From: Paenibacillaceae bacterium
GTDB lineage: Bacteria > Bacillota > Clostridia > Lachnospirales > Lachnospiraceae
Direction: 5' to 3'
DNA length: 64,000 nucleotides
Assembly: GCA_015057705.1 (NCBI GenBank)
Contig: SVDU01000014.1
Location: forward strand, 82,734-146,733
Below the pieces are notes generated by a model, which saw only the letters and a program-made list of their open reading frames with translations, was not told where the DNA came from and did not search any database. Below are positions 28,971-38,274 of the stretch, in pieces. Each line of letters opens with the position of its first letter. Positions within the stretch are counted from its first letter, which is position 1. The translations under genes were made by a program, and so were the position numbers.

Positions 28971-30028
28971 GTGAAATTATATATAGTAATAAAAAAAACG
29001 GATTCAATAACGAGCTAGATGATAAGAACAGATCAGCCAGAGCTTTTCGTACCAGGAAAGAGGAAATACGTTATTGGTTTTTGCTGATAACATTGTTTGC
29101 TTTAGGTGCTCTTGCCACCTATGGACTTTTGGTTTATAACAATCCGGTTCCCATCGGCTCTCCTTCGTTTATTCCGGTTGTAAAACGGAGGCTGACAGCA
29201 ATTATTGCAATGATTATTTCAGCTGTTTGTCAGAGCCTGGCAACCGTTGCGTTCCAGACGAGTACAAATAACAGGATTATCACTCCTTCCCTTTTGGGAT
29301 TTGAGGCACTTTACTCAACCATACATACTAGTGCCATGTTCTTTTTTGGCGCTGGTGCCTTTATAAAGTTCAGCGGCGTTGGACCTTTTCTGTTACAGAT
29401 CAGTGTAATGGTTATGATGTGCTTAATCCTTTATGGCTGGCTGCTTTCCGGAAAGTACGGAAATCTGCAGCTTATGCTTTTGGTAGGGATCATTATTGGA
29501 ACCGGGCTGAAGTCGGTATCCTCTTTTATGAGAAGACTGCTGGCGCCGTCTGAGTTTGATGTTTTGCAGGCAAGATTATTCGGATCTGTTAATAATGCAG
29601 ATGCGGGGTATTTTCCCATAGCCATACCAATCGTAATCATTGCTGCAGTGCTGATTCTTGCCTACTCAAAGAAATTAAATGTATTGTCTCTTGGAAAGAG
29701 TGCCAGCACTTCGTTGGGGGTAAATCATAAGTTTGGAGTCATTTATACTCTTATATTAGTTTCTGTTCTGATGTCTGTTTCGACCTCTCTGGTTGGACCC
29801 CTCACCTTCTTCGGATTTTTAGTTGCTACCATGAGTTATCAGGCAGCGCCCACCTATGATCACAGATATATTTTTCCCATGGCACTTGCCATAGGTTTTT
29901 TGGTTTTAACTGGCTCATACTTTTTTATGTATCATATATTCAGGGCTCAGGGTGTTGTTTCTATCATCATTGAACTGTTTGGGGGAATCACATTTTTAGT
30001 TGTAATGCTAAGAAAGGGAACTTTATGA
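28967..30028 (+). CDS. Iron-siderophore ABC transporter permease (FecCD family)
   Basis: Second FecCD-type permease; SLGVNH and VGPLTFFGFLVATM; overlaps upstream stop. Confidence 0.9.
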   Translation: MSEIIYSNKKNGFNNELDDKNRSARAFRTRKEEIRYWFLLITLFALGALATYGLLVYNNPVPIGSPSFIPVVKRRLTAIIAMIISAVCQSLATVAFQTSTNNRIITPSLLGFEALYSTIHTSAMFFFGAGAFIKFSGVGPFLLQISVMVMMCLILYGWLLSGKYGNLQLMLLVGIIIGTGLKSVSSFMRRLLAPSEFDVLQARLFGSVNNADAGYFPIAIPIVIIAAVLILAYSKKLNVLSLGKSASTSLGVNHKFGVIYTLILVSVLMSVSTSLVGPLTFFGFLVATMSYQAAPTYDHRYIFPMALAIGFLVLTGSYFFMYHIFRAQGVVSIIIELFGGITFLVVMLRKGTL

Positions 30029-30777
30029 TTGAGATTCTTAATGTTAGAAAAACGTACTCAGATGAGGTTATGATAGGTCCTTTAAATATTCAGATACCAA
30101 AGGCTGGTCTTACTTCTCTGATAGGACCTAATGGTGCTGGGAAATCTACCGCACTGTTAATGATTGGAAGACTTCTGAATATGGATGAAGGCCAGATTAC
30201 AGTAGCAAATATGAATGTTTCAGATTCTAAATCAGAAGACCTGGCAAGAATCTTAACGATTTTGCGGCAGGAAAATCATTTTGTCACCAGACTGACGGTC
30301 AGACAGCTGGCGGGGTTTGGGCGGTTTCCTTATTCCAAGGGGAGATTGACAAAGGAAGATGAAAGGATTATTTCCAAATACATTGATTTTCTGGATCTTG
30401 GTGATTTAGAGAACCGCTATTTAGACGAGCTATCAGGCGGTCAGAGGCAAAGAGCATATGTGGCAATGGTTTTATGTCAGGAGACGGAATACGTGCTTCT
30501 TGATGAGCCTTTAAACAATCTGGATGTTGCCCGTTCCGTGCAAATGATGGAACATCTAAGACATGCTGCCAATGAATTTGGCAGAACCATTCTCACCGTA
30601 ATACACGACATCAATTTTGCGGCTAAATATTCGGATCGGATTTGTGCCATGAAAAATGGACAGATTGCTGCGTTCGGGACAGTACAAGAAGTGATGAAGC
30701 CGGAGCTTTTAACGGATATTTTTGAAACAAACATAGATATTATGGAAGGTCCTCATGGACCAATCGCAATTTATTAA
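30025..30777 (+). CDS. Iron-siderophore ABC transporter ATP-binding protein
   Basis: GPNGAGKST Walker A, LSGGQRQRAYVAMVL signature, EYVLLDEPLNNLD Walker B. Confidence 0.94.
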   Translation: MIEILNVRKTYSDEVMIGPLNIQIPKAGLTSLIGPNGAGKSTALLMIGRLLNMDEGQITVANMNVSDSKSEDLARILTILRQENHFVTRLTVRQLAGFGRFPYSKGRLTKEDERIISKYIDFLDLGDLENRYLDELSGGQRQRAYVAMVLCQETEYVLLDEPLNNLDVARSVQMMEHLRHAANEFGRTILTVIHDINFAAKYSDRICAMKNGQIAAFGTVQEVMKPELLTDIFETNIDIMEGPHGPIAIY

Positions 30778-30927
30778 TTCTATCATCTATGAAATTAAGG
30801 AGGGGGCGGAAGCCTGACCTTCCTTAGCCTTCATCATTGGTTTCAATGCAGGAGGTCAAACAAAAACAGGAGGCTGCAAGTGAAAAATTAATAAGACGTC
30901 TTTGCCATTGGGTGGTACGGTTTTACC

Positions 30928-30963
30928 GGCTTGTTCTTAATTTTAAGAACGAGCCATTTTTTT
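30928..30963 (+). terminator. Rho-independent terminator downstream of the siderophore operon
   Basis: GGCTTGTTCTTA...TAAGAACGAGCC stem (one G-U) followed by ATTTTTTT. Confidence 0.8.
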
Positions 30964-31011
30964 GTACTTTTATGTCTAAAACTGTCGACAATAACCCGTT
31001 AATTTCATATA

Positions 31012-31025
31012 GTTGTATAGACAAC
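31012..31025. promoter_or_regulatory. GTTGT-ATAG-ACAAC inverted repeat, candidate GntR-type operator
   Basis: Perfect 5-bp arms upstream of the sugar ABC promoter; a GntR-type regulator is encoded at 35276. Confidence 0.4.
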
Positions 31026-31058
31026 TTAATAAAAATACTTAAAATGTTAAAAAATGTA

Positions 31059-31087
31059 TTGACAAAACATTGATGAAATTATATATT
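31059..31087 (+). promoter_or_regulatory. Sigma-A-type promoter of the sugar ABC operon
   Basis: TTGACA - 17 bp - TATATT. Confidence 0.6.
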
Positions 31088-31267
31088 TGTTTTATAACTG
31101 AATTTGGTAAAATTAACCATAAAAATCAATGGTAAAAATAATATTATAACAAAAGTCACATGCAATATCTGCCACAATTCGACAAAACATGTCGAATCAA
31201 ACAAAATACATATTTGCAATATGTGCAAATTGTATATACTAAAATGTTATTATTAGGAGGGTATGAA

Positions 31268-32458
31268 ATGATGAAACGAAGAGTACTTGGAGTTATGCTT
31301 AGTGCAGTGTTGGCGGCATCTGCATTATTTGGATGCAGTTCGTCTCAGACAACTGCTACCACGGCGGCAACCAAAGCAGCAGAAACCAAAGCAGCAGAAA
31401 CCACAGCTGCAACAACCGCTGCGGCAGCAGCAACAACAGAAGCAGCAAAAGCAGCGGGAAGCGGCGGAAAAGTAGGTGTGGCTATGCCAACCCAGTCTTC
31501 TGAGCGCTGGATCAATGACGGTGCAAACATGAAGAAACAGCTGGAAGCTCTTGGATACCAGGTGGATTTACAGTATGCAGAGGATGATGTCCAGATGCAG
31601 GTTTCCCAGATTGAAAACATGATTGCTTCTGGTGTTAAGTGTCTGGTAATTGCATCCATCGACTCCTCAGCTCTGGTCAACGTGGAAGCTCAGGCTAAGA
31701 GCGCCGGAATCCCCATTATTGCCTATGACCGTCTGCTGATGGATACAGATGCTGTTTCCTATTATGCAACCTTTGATAACAAGGGCGTAGGTACAGCCAT
31801 TGGTAATTACATCAAAGAATCAAAGCAGTTAGATAAGGCAAAAGCAGAAGGAAAATCCTATACCATCGAATTCTTTATGGGATCTCCTGATGATAACAAC
31901 GCTCTGTTCCTATATAACGGATTAATGGAAGTATTAAAGCCATATCTGGATGACGGAACCTTAAAATGCGAATCCGGACGTACTTCCTTTGAAGATACCT
32001 GTATTTTAAGATGGTCTCAGGAAACAGCACAGCAAAACTGTGAGAACTACTTAACTGGCTTCTATGCAGACAAAAAGCTGGATATCTGTGCATCTGCATT
32101 TGATGGTTTTGCTTATGGCTGCAAGGCTGCATTAGAGGGAGCTGGTTATAAAGTAGGAGTTGACTGGCCTTTAATCACTGGTCAGGATGCGGAATTAATG
32201 GCAGTGAAAAATGTTATTTCCGGTTATCAGACCATGTCCATTTACAAGGACACAAGACTTCTTGCTGAAAAATGTGTAACCATGGTTCAGGCAGTGTTAG
32301 AAGGCGGAAAACCTGAAATTAACGATACAACCCAGTATAACAATGGTAAGGTGGTAGTTCCTTCTTATCTGTGTACACCGGTTGCGGTTGACAAGGACAA
32401 TTATAAAAAGATCATTATTGATGGCGGTTATTATACAGAACAACAGCTGGCACAGTAG
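31268..32458 (+). CDS. Multiple-sugar ABC transporter substrate-binding lipoprotein (ChvE-like)
   Basis: Signal peptide plus lipobox ALFGC; VGVAMPTQSSERWINDGANMKKQLEALGYQVDLQYAEDD. RBS taggagggtatga supports the 31268 start (ORF track 31160). Confidence 0.92.
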   Translation: MMKRRVLGVMLSAVLAASALFGCSSSQTTATTAATKAAETKAAETTAATTAAAAATTEAAKAAGSGGKVGVAMPTQSSERWINDGANMKKQLEALGYQVDLQYAEDDVQMQVSQIENMIASGVKCLVIASIDSSALVNVEAQAKSAGIPIIAYDRLLMDTDAVSYYATFDNKGVGTAIGNYIKESKQLDKAKAEGKSYTIEFFMGSPDDNNALFLYNGLMEVLKPYLDDGTLKCESGRTSFEDTCILRWSQETAQQNCENYLTGFYADKKLDICASAFDGFAYGCKAALEGAGYKVGVDWPLITGQDAELMAVKNVISGYQTMSIYKDTRLLAEKCVTMVQAVLEGGKPEINDTTQYNNGKVVVPSYLCTPVAVDKDNYKKIIIDGGYYTEQQLAQ

Positions 32459-32472
32459 CAGAGACGTACATA

Positions 32473-32505
32473 CAGGCGGCGGTGGAAAAGACTGCCGCCT
32501 GTTTT
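32473..32505 (+). promoter_or_regulatory. GC-rich stem-loop between substrate-binding protein and ATPase genes (partial terminator/attenuator)
   Basis: CAGGCGGC...GCCGCCTG followed by TTTT. Confidence 0.65.
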
Positions 32506-32537
32506 CGTGAAGGATAAAAAGAAAAGGAGTTGGAAAG

Positions 32538-34085
32538 ATGGCCGATTATATCCTGGAGATGAATCACATCACCAAAGAATTTTATGGTGTAAAGGCACTT
32601 GATGATGTGAATATCAAGGTGAAACGCGGGGAAATCCATGCTCTCTGCGGAGAAAACGGTGCCGGAAAGTCTACGCTTATGAACGTACTCTCCGGTGTTT
32701 ATCCTTATGGAACCTACAGCGGTGATATTGTCTATCACGGAGCAGTGTGCCAGTTCCATAACATTAAACAAAGCGAGGCAAAGGGGATTGTAATCATTCA
32801 TCAGGAGCTGGCATTAAGCCCCTATCTGTCAGTAGCTGAGAATGTTTTCCTGGGAAATGAGCAGACATTAAAAAAAGGAGTCATTGACTGGACCAAAACC
32901 CATAAGCGGGCACAGGAAATGCTGGCAAAGGTCGGACTTGAGAATGAAAACTTAAACGTGCCGGTGAGCAGCCTGGGAGTCGGCAAACAGCAGCTGATTG
33001 AGATTGCAAGAGCAATGGCAAAGCAGGTGGAACTTCTGATCTTAGATGAACCGACGGCAGCGTTAAACGATGAAGAGAGCAAGCGACTTTTAAACATCAT
33101 GCTGGAACTGAAAAAGCATGGAATCACCTGTATTATGATCTCCCATAAGCTGAATGAAATCAGCTATGTTGCGGATTCCATTACCGTAATCAGAGATGGA
33201 AAGACCATTGAGACTCTGGATAAGGGGAAAGATGAAATTAATGAAGACCGGATCATAAAGGGGATGGTAGGAAGGGAACTGACCAACCGTTACCCGGAGC
33301 GGACCAGTGAAATCAAAGATAACATATTTGAGGTAGAAAACTGGAATGCGTATCATCCGGACGATCCCGACCGTCATGTCATTCAGGATGTAACCTTCCA
33401 TGTTAAGGCCGGTGAGGTAGTGGGATTTGCCGGACTGATGGGTGCAGGAAGAACGGAACTGGCAATGAGCCTTTTCGGTAGATCCTATGGACAGAAAATC
33501 AGCGGAACCATTAAAATAAACGGAAAGCAGGCTCTGATAAGAAATGTAAGGGATGCCATTAATAACAAGCTTGCATATGTTTCGGAAGACCGCAAAAACT
33601 ACGGCCTGATCCTTATAGACACTGTAAAAGGAAATATGACGCTGGCAGCTCTTAGAAACTTCTTTTCCAAAAAAGGAATTGTAAACAAGAATGATGAAAT
33701 CATTTCCGCAGAAAACTACCGGAAGAAAATTAATGTTAAGACGAATTCCATCAACCAGTCAGTCAGTTCACTGTCCGGAGGAAATCAGCAGAAGGTAGTC
33801 CTGGCAAAATGGATGCTGACTCAGCCTGATATCCTGATTCTTGATGAACCCACCCGGGGAATTGACATTGGTGCAAAGTATGAAATATACTGCATCATCA
33901 ATGATCTGGCAAAGGCAGGTAAAGCTATTCTTGTCATATCGTCGGAGCTTCAGGAGTTAATCGGAACCTGTGACCGCATCTATGTCATTAACGGAGGGCA
34001 TATTTGTGGAGAACTTACCAGGGAAGAGGTTTCACAGGAAAAGATTATGAAGTGTATCATGGAAGACAACGGAAAGGAAGAATAA
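32538..34085 (+). CDS. Multiple-sugar ABC transporter ATP-binding protein (two ABC domains, MmsA/GguA-like)
   Basis: [23 protein letters not shown]; two ABC modules. Confidence 0.94.
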   Translation: MADYILEMNHITKEFYGVKALDDVNIKVKRGEIHALCGENGAGKSTLMNVLSGVYPYGTYSGDIVYHGAVCQFHNIKQSEAKGIVIIHQELALSPYLSVAENVFLGNEQTLKKGVIDWTKTHKRAQEMLAKVGLENENLNVPVSSLGVGKQQLIEIARAMAKQVELLILDEPTAALNDEESKRLLNIMLELKKHGITCIMISHKLNEISYVADSITVIRDGKTIETLDKGKDEINEDRIIKGMVGRELTNRYPERTSEIKDNIFEVENWNAYHPDDPDRHVIQDVTFHVKAGEVVGFAGLMGAGRTELAMSLFGRSYGQKISGTIKINGKQALIRNVRDAINNKLAYVSEDRKNYGLILIDTVKGNMTLAALRNFFSKKGIVNKNDEIISAENYRKKINVKTNSINQSVSSLSGGNQQKVVLAKWMLTQPDILILDEPTRGIDIGAKYEIYCIINDLAKAGKAILVISSELQELIGTCDRIYVINGGHICGELTREEVSQEKIMKCIMEDNGKEE

Positions 34086-34087
34086 AG

Positions 34088-35254
34088 ATGGATAAGAAGA
34101 AAACAGTTAATATAAACATGAAACAGTATGGTATGATTCTGGCTCTAATCGTGGTTTTCTTAATCTTTGCTGCAATGACCGGCGGTAAAAATATGTCACC
34201 GGCAAACATTAACAATTTAATCATGCAGAACAGCTATATTGTTATTCTGGCGGTAGGCATGCTTCTTTGTGTTCTGACCGGTAACATTGATCTGGGGGTC
34301 GGTTCCATTGTTGCCGTATGCGGAGCAGTTGTGGGAATTATGATTGTAGACTATAAAACCAGCATGTGGGTTGCAATACTGGCGGCTCTTGCCATTGGTA
34401 CTCTTTCCGGTATGTTTGTTGGATTTTTTGTTTCCAAGCTTTCCATACCTCCCTTTATCGTTACACTTGCAACCATGCTTATGGGGCGTGGGCTTACCTA
34501 TACACTGTTAAAGGCGCAGACCAAAGGTCCTCTCCCGGCAAATTATACTTACATAGGCGCAGGCTTTCTTCCAACTGTTAAGATTCCCTTTGGCGGTGGA
34601 ACCCTGGATTTGATATCCATTGGAGCAGCGCTCATCGCATTTGCCTTTATAATCATATCGGAAATCAGAAGTATAAAAACAAAAAAGAAATACGATTTTC
34701 CGGTTAATCCATTGTGGCAGACAATTGTCAAGGTAGGTGTAATCATGATAATTGTATGGTTTTTCTTCTATAAACTGGCACGTTACAACGGAATTCCCTT
34801 TGTTCTCGTTATTATGGGACTTCTGGTTGCTCTGTACCACTTTATTACCAGCAAGACTGTAGCAGGAAGGCAGATCTATGCATTGGGCGGAAATGCCAAA
34901 GCAGCCCGTCTGTCCGGAATTAACACAGAAAAAGTTTTCTTCTGGGTATATACCAATATGGGAATTATGTGTGCAATTGCAGGAATTGTGCTTTCTGCAC
35001 GAAATGCATCAGCAACACCCAAAGCAGGAGATCAGTTTGAAATGGACGCCATTGCTTCCTGTTATATTGGAGGTGCTGCTACATCAGGAGGAATTGGAAC
35101 CATCATAGGAGCGGTAGTCGGAGCATTTATCATGGGAATCTTAAACAACGGAATGTCTCTTTACGGCTGGTCTACTGATATTCAGAAAATCGTAAAAGGA
35201 GCTGTATTATTAGGAGCGGTTACGGTTGACTTATTATCCAAAAGAAAAAAATAA
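34088..35254 (+). CDS. Multiple-sugar ABC transporter permease (MmsB/GguB-like)
   Basis: MDKKKTVNINMKQYG start; LTGNIDLGVGSIVAVCGAV; GGNAKAARLSGINTEKV. Confidence 0.93.
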   Translation: MDKKKTVNINMKQYGMILALIVVFLIFAAMTGGKNMSPANINNLIMQNSYIVILAVGMLLCVLTGNIDLGVGSIVAVCGAVVGIMIVDYKTSMWVAILAALAIGTLSGMFVGFFVSKLSIPPFIVTLATMLMGRGLTYTLLKAQTKGPLPANYTYIGAGFLPTVKIPFGGGTLDLISIGAALIAFAFIIISEIRSIKTKKKYDFPVNPLWQTIVKVGVIMIIVWFFFYKLARYNGIPFVLVIMGLLVALYHFITSKTVAGRQIYALGGNAKAARLSGINTEKVFFWVYTNMGIMCAIAGIVLSARNASATPKAGDQFEMDAIASCYIGGAATSGGIGTIIGAVVGAFIMGILNNGMSLYGWSTDIQKIVKGAVLLGAVTVDLLSKRKK

Positions 35255-35275
35255 TCTAAGACAGTAGGAGAGAAG

Positions 35276-36361
35276 ATGCAGTCGCAGGAAGCAAAATATA
35301 TGGCTGTTGTAAACTGGGTCATGGAGCAGATCCAAAACGGGGTGTTCCAAACTGGGGATAAGCTGCCGTCAGAGAACGAACTAAGCCGTGAATTTGAACT
35401 CAGCAGGCAGACTGTCCGTCATGCCATTGATGTATTGGAACAGAAAAACATGCTGACCAGAATTCGGGGAAGCGGAACTTATTTGGGAGTGGGAAACCGG
35501 GAAGTGAGAAAAGAACGCTACCAGAACATTGCAGTAATCAGTACCTATGTAGACAGCTATATTTTTCCTCCCGTATTAAAAGGGATTGAAAAGACATTGT
35601 CAAAAGCAGGCTATACCATGCAGGTGGCATTTACAGGAAACAGAATCGAAAAAGAAGGAGAAATTCTTGATAAGCTGTTAGACAAAGGGTTTATAGACGG
35701 GCTGATTGTGGAACCGGCAAAAAGTGCACTGCCAAATCCCAATCTGGATTCCTACCGCAGGCTGGCGAAACAGCAGTTGCCCGTCCTGTTTTTTAACAGC
35801 AGTTATCCCCAGCTGTCATTTCCCTGTGTAGCACTCCATGATGAACTGGTGACCAGAAAAGCGGTTGAATATCTGATTCATGCAGGGCACAAAAAGATCG
35901 GTGGGCTCTTTAAATGCGATGACGGACAGGGGCATCTTCGTTACCTGGGGTTTGTAAAGGCAATGAAACAGGCCGGTATCAGCATAGACAGAAGGGGAAT
36001 TGTCTGGATTGACTCGGAGAGTCAGAATGATCTGGAAGCCTGGTCTGATTATCTTTTTGACAGGTTAAAAGATTGTACGGCACTGGTCTGTTATAACGAT
36101 GAGGTGGCTTATCTGCTGTCGGGCATCTGCATGAAGAGGGGGATTATGATTCCCGACGATCTATCCCTGGTCAGCATTGATAATTCGGAGCTGGCGTCTC
36201 TGGGTGAGGTACCCATTACTTCATTTCCCCACCCTATGGAGGCGCTGGGGAAAAAAACAGCGGAAAACATGATACGTATGATTGAAAATCCCTATTTTAA
36301 TGGAAATTATCTTTTTGATTCAGAGGCAGTAGAGCGGAAATCCGTTCGTGTCAGAGTATAG
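35276..36361 (+). CDS. GntR-HTH / LacI-type ligand-binding regulator (AraR-like)
   Basis: N-terminal GntR HTH (GDKLPSENELSREFELSRQTVRHAIDVLEQKNML) with periplasmic-binding-like C-terminal domain. Confidence 0.9.
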   Translation: MQSQEAKYMAVVNWVMEQIQNGVFQTGDKLPSENELSREFELSRQTVRHAIDVLEQKNMLTRIRGSGTYLGVGNREVRKERYQNIAVISTYVDSYIFPPVLKGIEKTLSKAGYTMQVAFTGNRIEKEGEILDKLLDKGFIDGLIVEPAKSALPNPNLDSYRRLAKQQLPVLFFNSSYPQLSFPCVALHDELVTRKAVEYLIHAGHKKIGGLFKCDDGQGHLRYLGFVKAMKQAGISIDRRGIVWIDSESQNDLEAWSDYLFDRLKDCTALVCYNDEVAYLLSGICMKRGIMIPDDLSLVSIDNSELASLGEVPITSFPHPMEALGKKTAENMIRMIENPYFNGNYLFDSEAVERKSVRVRV

Positions 36362-36370
36362 GAGTATAAC

Positions 36371-36646
36371 ATGAGTGAGGACAAAAAGAAGCAGGGTGAG
36401 TCACCTGCGCCAATTACTCTGGGTTTAAGACTGGCAGGAGGGGGATATCTGGTGTGGCTGGCATTTCAGCTTGTTCCGGAACTTCTCATCTCTACCGGAA
36501 TCAGAAATCTGATTCAGCTGGTCTTTATGACCCTGTTTTTTCTTACCGGTTCCATTATGATTATCTGGTCATTGAAAAGGCTGCTCTTTAAAGGTCCGAA
36601 CCAGTCCGGGTCATGGAATGAGGATGAACAGGAGCATATATTATAA
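36371..36646 (+). CDS. Small membrane protein, hypothetical
   Basis: Two predicted TM segments; RBS ggagtataacATG. Confidence 0.6.
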   Translation: MSEDKKKQGESPAPITLGLRLAGGGYLVWLAFQLVPELLISTGIRNLIQLVFMTLFFLTGSIMIIWSLKRLLFKGPNQSGSWNEDEQEHIL

Positions 36647-36793
36647 TATTTAGGATATCTGGAACCGGATTCCAGAAAATTGAGTCTGTTTTTACATTTC
36701 TTTTACCATACTGTGATTACAGGAGTCCCTGGCAGAAGGTATAATCAGATTTACAGAAACCAGAGTTTCTGAAATTGCAAAGGAGTCCGGTAA

Positions 36794-37610
36794 ATGATAA
36801 AAACCTATGTGGTAGATACCAATGTTCTGATTCAGGCCCCTTACGCCATTAATTGTTTTGAGGATAACCGGGTGGTCCTTCCGGTCGCTGTACTGGAAGA
36901 ACTGGATCACTTAAAAAAGGCTGAGGGCGAAACAGGTGCCAATGCAAGAAAGGCCATCAGGCTTTTGGAACAGCTGCGTCATCAGGGGGATTTACTGACA
37001 GGAGTACATCATTAAAGGTATGGCGGGGACAGCCAAAACCTTTTACTCTCTTGCAGTAGGGCTTGAAAAGCTTTTAAACAATCCAACAGGGGAATACAGA
37101 CGGGTCATTGTCAGCCGTCCCAATGCCCAGTTTGATTCTGACATAGGATTCCTTCCGGGAGACGAGCAGGAGAAAATCTCTCCGCTGATGAGACCTGTGA
37201 TTGATAATCTGGAACAGCTCATTGATTCCAATGAGGAGAAGCGATATGAAAATGAGGATGAACTATCGGGCAAAATCGAAGAAATATTTGCCAGAGGCCT
37301 GATTAAAACAGAAGCGCTGACCTTTATCCGGGGGCGTTCCATCATTCAGACGTATTTAATTATCGATGAAGCCCAGAATATGACACCCAATCAGGTCAAG
37401 GGAATTATAACCCGTGCAGGAAAAGGAACAAAGATCATACTGCTTGGAGATCCCAATCAGATTGACCGCCCGTTTCTAGATGAACGGACCAACGGACTCA
37501 GTTATGCGGCTGAGCATATGAAAGGAAGTTCTCTGTGCTGGCAGATTACCCTGCAGGCAGAGGAATGCGAACGGTCTGTTCTGGCAATGGATGCAGTAAA
37601 ACGATTATAA
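36794..37610 (+). pseudogene. PIN-PhoH family ATPase gene disrupted by internal deletion
   Basis: 36794-37015 encodes the N-terminal half of a PIN domain (VVDTNVLIQAPYAINCFEDNRVVLPVAVLEELDHLKK); 37020-37610 encodes a PhoH ATPase core beginning at the P-loop (MAGTAKT...) in another frame; the intervening region is missing. Confidence 0.75.
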
Positions 37611-37782
37611 GATTTTATTGATAAAAAAGGCATGCTGTCTTTCCTGAATCAGGAGGCTGGCGTGCTTTTCTGTTTGTTGAAAGAGTTGTATCAATCCCCT
37701 GTAATTGTGAATTGACAAACATACTCCGCAGGTTTAAACTAAGATACAGCTTACAAATGCAGACCCAAAAGGAGTTATATAT

Positions 37783-38187
37783 ATGAGTACACTTCCAAAA
37801 ATATCAGAAGCAGAATGGGAAATTATGAAACTTATATGGAAGTCTAACCCCATAACCTCAGAAGAGATTATTAACCTGCTATCTGGCAGAATGATGTGGT
37901 CAGCACAGACAATAAAAACCTTTATAACAAGACTTATCAAAAAAGAAGTGATTGGATTTGAAAAGAAAGGCAGGGTTTATTACTACTATCCTTTGCTCTC
38001 GGAAGAAGAGTGCATCAGATCTGAGAATAAATCCTTCTTAAAAAAGGTCTATGACGGGGCTTTAAATATGCTTTTTACGAAGTTTCTGGAAGAAGAGCTG
38101 TCAATGGAACAGATTGAAGAACTGGAACGTATTCTGAAAGATAAAAAAGAAAAGAGAATATCTGACAGCCGGGATGAGCATAAGTGA
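37783..38187 (+). CDS. BlaI/MecI/CopY family repressor
   Basis: ISEAEWEIMKLIWKSNPITSEEIINLLSG...WSAQTIKTFITRLIKKEVIGFEKKGRVYYYYPLLSEEE. Confidence 0.92.
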   Translation: MSTLPKISEAEWEIMKLIWKSNPITSEEIINLLSGRMMWSAQTIKTFITRLIKKEVIGFEKKGRVYYYYPLLSEEECIRSENKSFLKKVYDGALNMLFTKFLEEELSMEQIEELERILKDKKEKRISDSRDEHK

Positions 38188-38209
38188 TTAATTTATTTAC
38201 AAAACACAA

Positions 38210-38264
38210 AAGCAGATAAGTTCAGACAATCAAACCGTCTGTTCTTATCTGCTTTTTCTATAAC
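38210..38264. terminator. Bidirectional terminator between blaI-like and histidine kinase genes
   Basis: AAGCAGATAAG..CAGAC...GTCTG..CTTATCTGCTTTTT hairpin. Confidence 0.8.
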
Positions 38265-38274
38265 ACAGGAGCTC

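Noticed and set aside
30837-31073. 78-aa ORF after the siderophore operon
   Set aside because: It spans a clear rho-independent terminator (30928-30963) and runs into the sugar-ABC promoter, so coding is unlikely.
31287-31680. Alternative-frame Ala/Gln-rich ORFs (31287-31475 plus, 31345-31680 minus)
   Set aside because: By-products of the repetitive linker DNA in the ChvE-like gene.
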